From a virus, in the IMG/VR virus record IMGVR_UViG_3300021956_000059, positions 1 through 29,079 of that record: a DNA stretch of 29,079 nt. One strand, written 5' to 3'. Each line of letters begins with the position of its first letter. The stretch's first letter is position 1. Below, one piece after another: positions 1 through 7,422 of this stretch. The notes under the pieces are model-generated. The model was not told where the DNA came from. It made no database searches and worked only from the letters and a program-made list of their open reading frames with translations. A program made the position numbers and the translations under genes.

Positions 1-3
1 GTT

Positions 4-57
4 GGATAACCCACGGGTGGATTGCCTGTGTGCCCGTGGGCCTATCCGTACTTGATT
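4..57 (+). terminator. Intrinsic terminator of an upstream unit
   Basis: CCCACGGG at 10-17 pairs perfectly with CCCGTGGG at 33-40 around a 15-base loop. GGATA at 4-8 can pair further out with TATCC at 43-47. A T-rich stretch (TTGATTTT) follows at about 52-59. This fits factor-independent termination of a gene lying left of the window. The next gene starts about 30 bases downstream, so this probably marks a unit boundary. No clear promoter can be named between the two. Confidence 0.6.
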
Positions 58-88
58 TTAGGCGCGTGGTAGAGCTCGGAGGTGTGTG

Positions 89-451
89 GTGATTATCGTA
101 GTATGTGGTGGCCGTCAGTACCGCAACAAGGAAAATGTGTTTAGGGTATTGGACGAGATCCATGCTGCCACACCCATCACACAATTACGGCAGGGTGGTG
201 CCACCGGTGCCGATGCCCTGGCCCACCAGTGGGCTATTGCCCGGGGTGTTACCGTGCGTGCCTACCCGGCTATGTGGCGGCTAGAAGGCCGTGCGGCGGG
301 GCCCCTGCGGAATGCCCGTATGCTACTGCCGGATCCGGATACCGGTTTCCGGCCGGCTGTGGTGTTGGCGTTCCCCGGTGGCACGGGGACCGGTAATATG
401 CTGAAACAGGCTGGTGATGCTCGTATCCTTGTTCGCAAGGAACTTGTGTAG
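89..451 (+). CDS. SLOG-superfamily protein, DUF2493/YspA-like
   Basis: A small single-domain protein of about 120 residues. The N-terminal beta strand runs into CGGRxYRN, and the Rossmann-like core carries GGATGADALAHQWA, the glycine-rich signature of the DUF2493/YspA branch of the SLOG (SMF/DprA-LOG) superfamily. A second glycine-rich stretch, AFPGGTGTGNM, matches the usual nucleotide-binding loop near the C-terminus. SLOG domains are thought to bind nucleotides or nucleotide-derived ligands. The substrate here is unknown. Two GTG starts exist, at 86 and 89. GGAGG at 78-82 gives 6-base spacing to the second, so 89 is preferred. Such proteins are common as small phage genes of unknown role. 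It is first in the unit and about 60 bases before the probable small terminase. Confidence 0.8.
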   Translation: MIIVVCGGRQYRNKENVFRVLDEIHAATPITQLRQGGATGADALAHQWAIARGVTVRAYPAMWRLEGRAAGPLRNARMLLPDPDTGFRPAVVLAFPGGTGTGNMLKQAGDARILVRKELV

Positions 452-513
452 GCTTGCCACAACCGCCTCTCCTGCGGTAAACTCTCGGCCGTTCTTATAG
501 CCGAGGTTTGTAC

Positions 514-1314
514 ATGCCTGCTCTTATCTGGGATGACACAAAGTACGTGATGGCCTACCGCGCCGCGCGGGCGGGAAGTACGGACCGTCAAATAGCCCAA
601 ATGCTGGGTTATGCCGCTAAGCGGGATTGGGACCGGGCCCTAGCTCGCCGCACGGCCCTACGGCATGCCATTACCGCCGGTCGCGAAGACCGTGGCGATA
701 GTGGGTCCGAGACGTTTGTTGAGTACGTCTACAAACAATTGCCGGATGATTTACAACGCTTGTGGGATAGGATCAATGCCTGCGGCCCCCAAACCCCCAA
801 CCGCTACCAGCGTGTCCAGGCATTATTGGACGATAGCCCCCGTGGCAGCAAGCATGTGCGGCAGCACCTTTTTATTCATGCGTTTGTGGCGTCTAATTTC
901 AACGCCACCGTGGCCATGAAGAAACTCGCCATCCCCTATAGTACATACAAGGATTGGCAGGACGATGAGGGGTTTTTCCGACTTATGGAAGAAATGGAAT
1001 TCCATAAGAAGAATTATTTTGAGGCCGGTATTGTGGACCTAGTCCGCCGTCGTAACCCGGCCGCCGTGCTTCATGTAAACAAAACAATCAACCGTGACCG
1101 AGGGTATGGCACCCGTGTCGATGTGCAGGTGAGTGGCACGGTGGACCATCTCCATAGTGCCTTAGATCTGGATAGCCTGGACCTTACGGTAGAGGTGCGG
1201 CGGGCATTACTGGAAGCTATCCGCAAACGCAACGAGGCCACGCAGCGGGCCGCCCTGGCCGCCCCCACGGTAGCCGGGCGTGTCATTGACGTTGCCGCGA
1301 TGGGGGTTGCATAA
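514..1314 (+). CDS. Probable terminase small subunit
   Basis: Predicted 266 residues. The N-terminal part (STDRQIAQMLGY, about residues 22-33) looks like a helix-turn-helix. A middle segment with ATVAMKKLAIPYSTYKDW is a second HTH-like recognition unit, followed by a helical region and RNPAAVLHVNKTINRDRGYG. That order resembles phage small terminase subunits, which recognise packaging sites and load DNA onto the large subunit. Position two genes before the large terminase supports the call. No direct family match can be proven by eye. ATG 514 is chosen over TTG 508 because GAGG at 503-506 lies 7 bases upstream. A small hairpin (CTCGGC 484-489 with GCCGAG 500-505) overlaps this ribosome-binding site and might damp translation. 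The stop overlaps the next ATG (TAATG). Confidence 0.6.
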   Translation: MPALIWDDTKYVMAYRAARAGSTDRQIAQMLGYAAKRDWDRALARRTALRHAITAGREDRGDSGSETFVEYVYKQLPDDLQRLWDRINACGPQTPNRYQRVQALLDDSPRGSKHVRQHLFIHAFVASNFNATVAMKKLAIPYSTYKDWQDDEGFFRLMEEMEFHKKNYFEAGIVDLVRRRNPAAVLHVNKTINRDRGYGTRVDVQVSGTVDHLHSALDLDSLDLTVEVRRALLEAIRKRNEATQRAALAAPTVAGRVIDVAAMGVA

Positions 1315-1607
1315 TGGCACCTGTACCGGGCCGCCGTGTGTTGGGTTGGGAGGGGTTGCAACACCCGGGTGATTTTGCATGGCGGCCCGATGAAAATCCG
1401 AATAGAATGATAATCAAATGCCCGTGTGGCTGTGGGGATGTTATTGGGATTTGTGTGGCACCGATGGAACAGTTACCGGGGCGTCCCTCCCCGGTATGGG
1501 ATTGGGATGGTAACTTGGAAAAACCTACGGTCACCCCTAGTATACGTGTTGTGGGTAGCTGTGGGTGGCATGGTTTCCTGACGGACGGTGTTTTTCGGAG
1601 TTGCTAG
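1314..1607 (+). CDS. DUF6527-like small Cys-rich protein
   Basis: A 97-residue protein with CPCGCG near residue 39, a central Trp-rich segment, a PSI motif after KPTVT, and a C-terminal SCGWHGFLTDG. The order CPCGCG, then T-x-x-PSI, then C-x-x-H followed by a Gly turn matches my recollection of the DUF6527 family, small proteins often found in phages. The Cys and His spacing suggests a zinc-binding fold, but no activity is known. The ATG overlaps the stop of the preceding gene as TAATG, and the large terminase begins 3 bases after its own stop. It therefore sits between the two terminase subunits. It could be a packaging accessory protein or an unrelated passenger. Confidence 0.65.
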   Translation: MAPVPGRRVLGWEGLQHPGDFAWRPDENPNRMIIKCPCGCGDVIGICVAPMEQLPGRPSPVWDWDGNLEKPTVTPSIRVVGSCGWHGFLTDGVFRSC

Positions 1608-1610
1608 ATA

Positions 1611-3092
1611 ATGGTAGTCGCCGTAGGAAAGATACCGCCCCCAAAACGAAGGCCTGCATCTGGGCGTGTACAGTTTAGTGAGGCCGCCGCTATTGCCTCA
1701 TTGGCCCGTGCGTCTTTCTATGATTTTGTGCGGGAATTTTGGGGTAGTATCATATCAGAAGAGCCGGTATGGAATTGGCATATCGAGTTCCTTTGTAATG
1801 AGTTGCAGGTGATGGCGGAGCGGGTGTTTCGTGGCGAGACTAAGTTGTATGATTTGATCGTTAATATCCCGCCCGGCACAACCAAATCCACTATCATCTC
1901 GGTTATGTTCCCGGCGTGGGTGTGGACGCGGATGCCGGCCGCCCGGTTTATCTGTGCCAGCTATACCGATAAATTGGCCCTAGACCTCTCCCGTAAATCG
2001 CGTGATATATGCCGTAGTGAGAAGTACCGTGCTTGTTTTCCGGAAGTTGTGATCCGCGATGATCAGGACACAAAGTCGTACTACATGAACCGGCACGGTG
2101 GTAGCCGGTATGCGGTGGGTACCGGTGCCGGTGTGACCGGTTTTCATGCCCATTTTATCCTAATCGACGACCCCATCGATCCATTAGCTGCGGTTAGTGA
2201 AGAAGAGCTCAAAACTGCTAACCGCTGGATGACAGAAACGATTCCAAGTCGCAAGGTGGATAAAAAGGTAACTGTGACCATCCTGGTCATGCAACGTCTC
2301 CACCAAAACGACCCTACCGGCCATTTGTTAAACAAGGACCGGTCTAATATCCGTCATATTTGCTTACCGGCCGAATTATCGGACAAGATAAATCCGCCGG
2401 AGTTGGCGGCTCGGTATGTAGATGGTATGCTGGACCCCGTCCGACTATCGCGGGAAGTTCTGGAAGAGGCGTGGCGAGACCTACTTGATTATGGGTATAG
2501 CTGCCAATTTCGCCAGGACCCTATCCCGCGTGGCGGTGGCATGTTCAAGGCTGATCGCATCCTAATCCGAGCGGTCCCGCCCATGCTAACAAAGGTTGTG
2601 CGGTATTGGGATAAGGCGGCTACCGGTGGTGGTGGTGCCTTTACCGTTGGTTTTAAGATGGGAATGGTACTTGATAAAATAACGAGCGAGCAGCGGTTTT
2701 GGGTTATGGATATTTACCGTGCCCAGGTGGATAGCTGGAGCCGTGAGGTAGAGATCAAGAAAATAGCCAAGGCAGACGGGCGAACGGTGCGGATTGGGTT
2801 GGAACAGGAACCGGGTAGTGGTGGTAAGGAAAGTGCCCAGGCTACGGTCAGCCGGCTAGCCGGGTATAGCGTTGTGATTGATAAGGTGACCGGTGCTAAG
2901 GAATTACGCGCCGACCCGTTTAGCACGCAGGTGAATGCAGGGAATGTGTTTATGGCCCCCGGGGCATGGAATGCCGCATTTATGCAAGAAATATCGTACT
3001 ACCCCCACAGCACGTATAAGGACCAGGTAGATGCCGGGTCCGGTGCCTTTTCGATGTTGGTGCGCCCCCGCCGTCGTGTAGGGGCCTTTTAG
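1611..3092 (+). CDS. terL: Terminase large subunit (packaging ATPase/nuclease)
   Basis: Predicted 493 residues, normal for the family. The N-terminal ATPase domain has a Walker A variant, NIPPGTTKST, at about residues 85-94. The Walker B segment HFILIDDP lies at about 181-188, and the coupling-type motif TILVMQRLHQNDPTGH at about 223-238. The C-terminal RNase-H-like nuclease begins with RYWDKAA (Asp334), and LEQEPGSGGK near residue 398 supplies a second acidic position. Terminase pumps DNA into the prohead at the portal and cuts the concatemer. The Walker A carries Thr-Thr where Gly/Ser/His-Gly is more usual, yet keeps the Lys and Ser/Thr. Start ATG 1611 follows the preceding TAG by 3 bases. 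Identification is firm from motifs and order. Confidence 0.95.
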   Translation: MVVAVGKIPPPKRRPASGRVQFSEAAAIASLARASFYDFVREFWGSIISEEPVWNWHIEFLCNELQVMAERVFRGETKLYDLIVNIPPGTTKSTIISVMFPAWVWTRMPAARFICASYTDKLALDLSRKSRDICRSEKYRACFPEVVIRDDQDTKSYYMNRHGGSRYAVGTGAGVTGFHAHFILIDDPIDPLAAVSEEELKTANRWMTETIPSRKVDKKVTVTILVMQRLHQNDPTGHLLNKDRSNIRHICLPAELSDKINPPELAARYVDGMLDPVRLSREVLEEAWRDLLDYGYSCQFRQDPIPRGGGMFKADRILIRAVPPMLTKVVRYWDKAATGGGGAFTVGFKMGMVLDKITSEQRFWVMDIYRAQVDSWSREVEIKKIAKADGRTVRIGLEQEPGSGGKESAQATVSRLAGYSVVIDKVTGAKELRADPFSTQVNAGNVFMAPGAWNAAFMQEISYYPHSTYKDQVDAGSGAFSMLVRPRRRVGAF

Positions 3093-3118
3093 AGAACCCG
3101 AATACTAGGAGTATGTCG

Positions 3119-3523
3119 ATGAATGGTCAATTGGAAGCAAAAGTATCCCCCTACAAGGCCTCGTGCCTCGTCCACCGCGCCGTGTTTGTTATTGGTGCCG
3201 AAACCACCGACATTATCAATGTGGGGGTCACATTGAAGGACGCCCTCTCTCAGGTACCGGGTGGGCGTGCCGGTGTGTTTGCGTATTTGAGCGATGACGC
3301 AAATGGCGACACCGTCACCGGTACCACTCCCACCTCGGTGGCTATTGGCACTAATGGCCTGGCCATTGCAATGGTGGCCGGCAAGGCGTGGCAAATCACC
3401 ACCGAGGCAGATGGTACATTCGATTTGAACATCCAGTATACCGGTGGTGCGGCGACGTACTACCTGGCAATTCGGATGCCCGATGGTCGATTGGTAGTCA
3501 GTGATGCAATCACGTTTGCCTAA
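3119..3523 (+). CDS. Small beta-rich protein, possible virion component
   Basis: I do not recognise a named family. The 134-residue protein is rich in Thr, Val, Gly and Ala and alternates short hydrophobic strands with turns (AKVSPYKASC, then TDIINVGVTLKDAL, then GTFDLNIQYTGGAATYYLAIRMPDGRLVVSD). This looks like an immunoglobulin-like or other beta-sandwich fold. No signal peptide is seen. ATG 3119 is preferred over ATG 3113 because AGGAG at 3107-3111 would be only 1 base from the earlier codon but 7 from this one. It lies between large terminase and portal, a place where small virion or decoration proteins occur. A strong hairpin follows it. Confidence 0.7.
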   Translation: MNGQLEAKVSPYKASCLVHRAVFVIGAETTDIINVGVTLKDALSQVPGGRAGVFAYLSDDANGDTVTGTTPTSVAIGTNGLAIAMVAGKAWQITTEADGTFDLNIQYTGGAATYYLAIRMPDGRLVVSDAITFA

Positions 3524-3542
3524 TCGTTTCGTGGGCCTGCGG

Positions 3543-3579
3543 GGGCGGGTCGGTTGCGTTGTGTGTGGCCGACCCGCCC
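3543..3579 (+). terminator. Strong GC-rich hairpin before portal gene
   Basis: GGGCGGGTCGG at 3543-3553 pairs perfectly with CCGACCCGCCC at 3569-3579 around a 15-base loop. No T-run follows; the sequence goes straight to the portal ribosome-binding site (AAGGAG at 3587-3592). It is therefore uncertain whether this terminates or pauses transcription, or instead protects or processes the mRNA. It separates the small beta protein from the portal gene. Confidence 0.4.
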
Positions 3580-3600
3580 TGCGGATAAGGAGTACTGTAG

Positions 3601-5019
3601 ATGATTCTCGTGACCCCCGACAAGAAGGCCCCAAAAACAACTAGTCGGGCTGGCCTGACACTCAACCGTTTCATGTCAATGGTTAGCCGGCTGTGGCGTG
3701 GTGCCGAACCGGACCCTCGCCGTGATATCAATGCGGAGTGCGGCTACCCCGAGCAGATCACTATCGATCAGTACCGGTATAGCTTTGAGCGGAACGGTAT
3801 TGCTACCCGTGTGGTATCCGTATTTCCCGATGAGTGTTGGGCACTACAACCGGAAGTTGTGGAAACGGACGAGGCCGTAGAAACACCGTTTGAGAAGGCG
3901 TGGAAAGAATTCGATACACAGGTGTCCGCTATCCACTACCTCCACCGGGTTGATGTGATATCGGGCATTGGGAACTACGGCCTGTTGTTTATTGGGTTTG
4001 ATGATTTAGTCCCCGGGGACCTGCTAACCAAACCCGCGACACCGGCTCCCGGGCGTAAGGTGTTGTTCTTGCGGGCGTTTGATCAGAGCCAGGTTCAGAT
4101 TGCCGAGTGGGAAACGGACATGACTAGCCCACGGTACGGCCAACCCAAACACTATAACATCACTTTTGCTGACAGTCGCACAGATGAGCCGGGTGGCATT
4201 GGGGTGGACCACACGCAGCGGCGCGTGCATTGGTCCCGGGTGTTGCATGTGGCGGATAACCGCCTATCATCGGACTTCTTTGGTATGCCCCGCCAAATGA
4301 ATGTATATGACCGCTTGTGCGACCTGCGTAAAGCGTTGGGCGGTTCGGCGGAGATGTTGTGGCGTGCAGGTTTCCCTGGACTGTCGTTAGAAACAGATCC
4401 ATCTTTGGGCGATGTGGAACTAAGTGCGGATGATGAGGCGTTTACCCGTAAGCAGGCAGAAGAGTATTCGAATAGCCTGAGTCGCATACTTCTTTTGAAG
4501 GGCATGACGGCTAAAAACCTAGGCGGCAACGTAACCAGCCCCGAGTACCATATCCAGGTACAACTCCAGGCCATTGCCATCACCATTAAATGTCCTTTGC
4601 GGATTTTAATTGGTACGGAGGAGTCTAAGCTATCCAGCACACAAGATAGCAAAACATGGAACAAGCGATTGAAGCTGCGGCAAGATAAATACATCGAACC
4701 TATGCTGTTCCGGCCATTTATTGACCGTATGATACAAATGGGGGTGTTAGCACCGCCCGCCGCCCCTAGCGGTTACACTATCCGTTGGTCTGACCTTAAC
4801 AGCCCCACCGATCAGGACCGTGCGGAAGTGGCCAGCAAAATTACCGAGGCGATGGCGAAGTATGTTGCGGGGGCGGTTGATCAACTTTGCCCGCCGCTGG
4901 AATATCTTACGCTTGTACTTGGGTTTACAACCGTACAGGCACAGGTAATTATCAATGCTGGCGAGGAATACGTGAGTGTGTTTAAGGACATGAACCAGCC
5001 GGTACAAACAAACGTATAG
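3601..5019 (+). CDS. Portal protein, DUF1073-like
   Basis: Predicted 472 residues. Typical portal features appear in order: an N-terminal segment with YRYSFERNGIATRVVSVFPDECW (positions about 58-80), a wing/core part ending in HWSRVLHVADN, a helical part with CDLRKALGGSAEMLWRAGFPGL, and the late segment CPLRILIGTEESKLSSTQDSK leading to a long basic helix. The order matches portal proteins of the DUF1073 type, which form the dodecameric DNA gate at one capsid vertex, dock terminase and seed assembly. Databases sometimes attach an anti-CBASS Acb1 label to DUF1073 relatives; nothing here suggests a separate phosphodiesterase. AAGGAG at 3587-3592 is 8 bases from the ATG. Confidence 0.88.
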   Translation: MILVTPDKKAPKTTSRAGLTLNRFMSMVSRLWRGAEPDPRRDINAECGYPEQITIDQYRYSFERNGIATRVVSVFPDECWALQPEVVETDEAVETPFEKAWKEFDTQVSAIHYLHRVDVISGIGNYGLLFIGFDDLVPGDLLTKPATPAPGRKVLFLRAFDQSQVQIAEWETDMTSPRYGQPKHYNITFADSRTDEPGGIGVDHTQRRVHWSRVLHVADNRLSSDFFGMPRQMNVYDRLCDLRKALGGSAEMLWRAGFPGLSLETDPSLGDVELSADDEAFTRKQAEEYSNSLSRILLLKGMTAKNLGGNVTSPEYHIQVQLQAIAITIKCPLRILIGTEESKLSSTQDSKTWNKRLKLRQDKYIEPMLFRPFIDRMIQMGVLAPPAAPSGYTIRWSDLNSPTDQDRAEVASKITEAMAKYVAGAVDQLCPPLEYLTLVLGFTTVQAQVIINAGEEYVSVFKDMNQPVQTNV

Positions 5020-5028
5020 AGGTGTGTG

Positions 5029-5484
5029 ATGGATGGGTTTAGAAAATTTGTGTTGGGGTTGGTGCTTGTGTCCGCGAGCCTTGTGGCCATTCACACGGGT
5101 ATTCATGTTGCCCGTGAAAACGAGCATGCCCACCCCCACTCGCTTAGTATAGCGGTCCATGACCCACATGCACGGAGCGGCCGTTGGCCGGCGGTACGGC
5201 GGCAATACATAGAACAGCATGGGGAATGTGCGGCCTGTGGTGCTACGGATGATTTGCAGGTTCACCATGTGCGGCCATACCACCTGTTTCCTGACAAAGA
5301 ACTGGATCCCGATAATCTGATTACGCTGTGCGGTGCCCCACACGGCGGCTGCCACCTATGGCTTGGCCATCTCCGTGATTTTAAGGCCGCTAATCCATTC
5401 GTTAGGGAAGATGCGGCGAGATACCGAAAACACCGCGAAGCCAGAGTGTATGAATTAAAGGATTGGCCAGCGGAGGTGCCCTAA
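5029..5484 (+). CDS. HNH nuclease with N-terminal membrane segment
   Basis: About 150 residues. The first 30 contain a basic start (FRK) and a hydrophobic stretch KFVLGLVLVSASLVAIHTGI, a likely membrane anchor or uncleaved signal. A His-rich linker follows. The C-terminal domain is HNH: CAACG, then QVHHVRPYH, then DPDNLITLC, then CHLWLGHLRDF. This gives paired zinc-type Cys, the His-His metal site and the Asn. HNH enzymes near terminase often assist DNA packaging in siphoviruses, but those are normally soluble. The hydrophobic N-terminus would place this one at the membrane, which is odd for a packaging factor. It could instead act on incoming or competing DNA. GTG 5026 is an alternative start; GAGG at 5019-5022 spaces best with ATG 5029. 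Confidence 0.85.
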   Translation: MDGFRKFVLGLVLVSASLVAIHTGIHVARENEHAHPHSLSIAVHDPHARSGRWPAVRRQYIEQHGECAACGATDDLQVHHVRPYHLFPDKELDPDNLITLCGAPHGGCHLWLGHLRDFKAANPFVREDAARYRKHREARVYELKDWPAEVP

Positions 5485-5675
5485 TGGGCAAGTCAGAAAA
5501 GCCGCCTATACCGGTTTCCGTGACGTGGCGGAATGGCTCCCATGATAACTGGCATGTGGCTAGGAGGCTTGTGCGAGCCGGATCAGATCATGAGGCTCGT
5601 AGGTCGGTTTGTTTAGAATTTGTGGGCCGTGGGCTGCAGGTTAAAGAGACCTGCGTGGACTACGCTGGAGCGTAA
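5484..5675 (+). CDS. Small protein of unknown function
   Basis: A 63-residue protein beginning at the ATG of a TAATG overlap with the HNH gene, so it is probably translationally coupled. The sequence has strand-like stretches (PIPVSVTWRNGSHDNWHVAR, then SVCLEFVGRGLQVKETCVD) and charged turns. It has no membrane segment and no recognised motif. The next gene begins 3 bases after its stop. An upstream in-frame start at 5463 would overlap the HNH gene further and lacks a good ribosome-binding site. Packing and coupling support a real gene; the function is unknown. Confidence 0.6.
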   Translation: MGKSEKPPIPVSVTWRNGSHDNWHVARRLVRAGSDHEARRSVCLEFVGRGLQVKETCVDYAGA

Positions 5676-5678
5676 TGA

Positions 5679-6512
5679 ATGGCTGCTAATCCCCTGCGTA
5701 TGGATCCCAGCCGTACAACGATGCTGCGGCGGTCCTTTTGTACGGCTATGCGGCAGCGATTTGGTGGCGTGCGACGGGCCGTAGCCGTGGCGCTGTTGGG
5801 TTTGGACGTGTTTGGGCTAAAACCGGCCCACGAACTCGTTACGCACGCCCTGCCGCAACCCAGGGCGTTTGTATTTGGCACCGATGCGGAGAAGGTGGGC
5901 CAATTCCAACAATGGCTTCAGGGTGAGATTGATAGCGGCATATTAGTCAAAGATTGGACTAATGCCTATATCAAGCGTGGGTATGACAAGGGGGTGGAGA
6001 ATGCCTATGCCGCCGCTAACCGCCTGGGGGCTGTAGGTGGTGGGGCGTTCTATTTAGGGGGCAAGGCCCAATTTCTAAGGGATTCGTTCAATGCACAAGA
6101 GAGTATTGAACGACTTCAGTTATTGTATACAAGGAGTTTCGAGTATCTTAGGGGCGTGACTCAGGATATGTCCCGGGATTTGTCCATCCAACTTACGAAT
6201 GGATTTTCCCGAGGCACCGACATCAACGTAATAGCCAAGGAAATGGCTAGCACGATTGATGGGCTTACGCAGAGCAGGGCATTAACAATAGCACGCACCG
6301 AAATCATCCATGCCCATGCGGAGGGGCAGTTGGATAGTTTTGAGCGACTAGGTATGAATGACCTACAGCTCGCCGCCGAATGGGTGACGGCCGGTGGTGC
6401 ATGTCCGAAGTGCTCTGCAATGGCCGGTAGGGTATACACAATTAAGGAGGCGCGGGGGCTTATCCCATTTCACCCTAATTGTCGGTGTGCATGGGTGCCC
6501 GTGTTGCGGTAA
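5679..6512 (+). CDS. Phage head morphogenesis protein, Mu F / SPP1 gp7-like
   Basis: Predicted 277 residues. The C-terminal third carries the MuF signature: LTIARTEIIHAHAEGQLDSF, then a domain with ACPKCSAMAGRVYTIKEARG and ending in IPFHPNCRCAWVPVL. The two Cys pairs and His resemble the metal-coordinating core of this family. The N-terminal two thirds are helical (AYIKRGYDKGVENAYAAANR). MuF proteins are minor head proteins near the portal, sometimes ejected with DNA, and needed for correct heads. The location shortly after portal agrees. ATG 5679 lies 3 bases after the stop of the small gene; the ATG at 5675 is in another frame and quickly stops. The stop overlaps the next gene as TAATG. Confidence 0.9.
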   Translation: MAANPLRMDPSRTTMLRRSFCTAMRQRFGGVRRAVAVALLGLDVFGLKPAHELVTHALPQPRAFVFGTDAEKVGQFQQWLQGEIDSGILVKDWTNAYIKRGYDKGVENAYAAANRLGAVGGGAFYLGGKAQFLRDSFNAQESIERLQLLYTRSFEYLRGVTQDMSRDLSIQLTNGFSRGTDINVIAKEMASTIDGLTQSRALTIARTEIIHAHAEGQLDSFERLGMNDLQLAAEWVTAGGACPKCSAMAGRVYTIKEARGLIPFHPNCRCAWVPVLR

Positions 6513-6922
6513 TGCCTAAACGAGCGGATGTTCTATTTACACCCCAAGATCCAGAAATCCTTGCCCGTAAAATCAAGGCAAGGAAAGAAGCGGACGCTAT
6601 TATCGCCCTAGCGAAAGAGGCGGCCCTCGTCCTGGGTGTGGATCCACACCATTTTTGGGTTATTATTATTCAACAGGCCACGGAAGCAAAAGAGGCCATT
6701 CAACCAACCACTAAACCCAAGACAAAGCTATCCATTAAAGAAGCCCTTAATTTTGAAACTCGCATAGTTCCCCGGGGTTTGTATGCGGGTCGGGCTGTTT
6801 CGGAAGTACCGGATAGTTACTGGGATTGTTGGGAGAAGGATGAATTTGCGGAAGAGTTGCACCTATACCTCCGCAGTGACCGATTCCGTAGGCGCGTGGG
6901 AATGCCCAACTTCCCCGACTAG
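6512..6922 (+). CDS. DUF3820-like small protein
   Basis: 136 residues starting at the ATG of a TAATG overlap with the head morphogenesis gene. Residues about 1-55 are helical and charged (ARKIKARKEADAIIALAKEA). A Pro/Lys linker follows (QPTTKPKTK). The C-terminal part reads PRGLYAGRAVSEVPDSYWDCW, then a helical stretch to RSDRFRRR. That segment recalls the fold in DUF3820 and the tails of some exonuclease X-like proteins (Gly-Lys-Tyr-x-Gly then x-Val-Pro-x-x-Tyr-Leu-x-Trp). I treat this as a tentative resemblance. The role is unknown, perhaps nucleic-acid binding. An alternative in-frame start at 6479 would overlap the upstream gene without a ribosome-binding site. Confidence 0.65.
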   Translation: MPKRADVLFTPQDPEILARKIKARKEADAIIALAKEAALVLGVDPHHFWVIIIQQATEAKEAIQPTTKPKTKLSIKEALNFETRIVPRGLYAGRAVSEVPDSYWDCWEKDEFAEELHLYLRSDRFRRRVGMPNFPD

Positions 6923-6946
6923 TGGGCTTGCCTCTTCTGGCTGGAT

Positions 6947-6992
6947 TTGGCTAGGCTTGGGCGCGGATGTAATCATTTGGTCCCCTAGCCAA
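6947..6992 (+). other. Long-loop intergenic hairpin
   Basis: TTGGCTAGG at 6947-6955 pairs perfectly with CCTAGCCAA at 6984-6992, with a 28-base loop. It lies just upstream of the AAGGA ribosome-binding site (6994-6998) of the next gene and includes a CCCCTAG motif seen before two other genes in the window. It could influence ribosome access or be a recognition site for RNA processing. It has no T-run. Confidence 0.3.
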
Positions 6993-7007
6993 CAAGGATG
7001 CCACGCT

Positions 7008-7325
7008 ATGGACACGACTCTTTTGCAGGCCACTATCCGGGCCAAGATGCAGGAACGCATGTCGGCCGCAGGTGCCCCGGAAGGTACCGACGGCCCATTC
7101 CATGTGCTCATTGATGCCGTTGCCGCCGTACTGCAGGACGGTAAAATTACCCAGGCCGACTATCCGGCCGTGGTAGCCGCTGCAACCACCCTCTATGACG
7201 AGGTGTGTGCGACGGTTGACATCCCCGGCGTGCCGGCTATTGTGGAGAAGGCTGCCGAAGCCGTACTCCGCCGTTTGATCGAACCGGGCGTGAAGGCTCT
7301 GTTTGAGCACTTTGTGCCTGCCTAG
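7008..7325 (+). CDS. Small acidic helical protein of unknown function
   Basis: 105 residues, mostly helical and Ala/Val-rich. A central LQDGKITQADYPAVV looks like the loop of an EF-hand-like calcium motif, in which D, K and D positions flank a short turn. Helices follow up to VLRRLIEPGVKALFEHFVPA. No membrane segment or signal peptide is seen. The ATG at 7008 is chosen because AAGGA at 6994-6998 lies 9 bases upstream; the frame is open further left (to 6783) but that part overlaps the previous gene in another frame. The neighbours to the right are envelope proteins, so it may belong to that cassette or close the head cassette. The function is unknown. Confidence 0.7.
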   Translation: MDTTLLQATIRAKMQERMSAAGAPEGTDGPFHVLIDAVAAVLQDGKITQADYPAVVAAATTLYDEVCATVDIPGVPAIVEKAAEAVLRRLIEPGVKALFEHFVPA

Positions 7326-7332
7326 TTTCTAG

Positions 7333-7388
7333 GGGGTGTGCTCCGGGGGTTGTTGTGGTTTCGGCCAAACACCCCCGGGCACGCACCC
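7333..7388 (+). other. Large imperfect hairpin before peptidase gene
   Basis: CCGGGGGT at 7343-7350 pairs with ACCCCCGG at 7371-7378. The interior can extend with TGTT and TGG against CCA and AACA, closing on a short apical loop, and the outer arms GGGTGTGC and GCACGCACCC pair with a bulge. No T-run follows. It lies in the 97-base gap between the small helical gene and the peptidase and may be a terminator without a U-tract, a pause or an mRNA-stabilising structure. Confidence 0.4.
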
Positions 7389-7422
7389 TGCACCCCACAC
7401 ACTAATATCGGAACTACTGCTC

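Noticed and set aside
4152-4694. 180-residue minus-strand frame inside the portal gene
   Set aside because: It is the antisense shadow of the portal gene, with no ribosome-binding site or recognisable composition.
3601-5019. Anti-CBASS Acb1 phosphodiesterase
   Set aside because: DUF1073-type portals are sometimes labelled this way; length, motifs and place between terminase and Mu-F gene fit a portal, and no separate Acb1 catalytic pattern was seen.
6783-7007. Upstream extension of the small helical gene
   Set aside because: It overlaps the preceding gene in another frame and lacks a ribosome-binding site; AAGGA precedes ATG 7008.
7336-7422. Upstream extension of the peptidase gene
   Set aside because: The GTG start is within a large hairpin and the extension is Cys/Pro/His-rich, unlike the conserved start of the protein.
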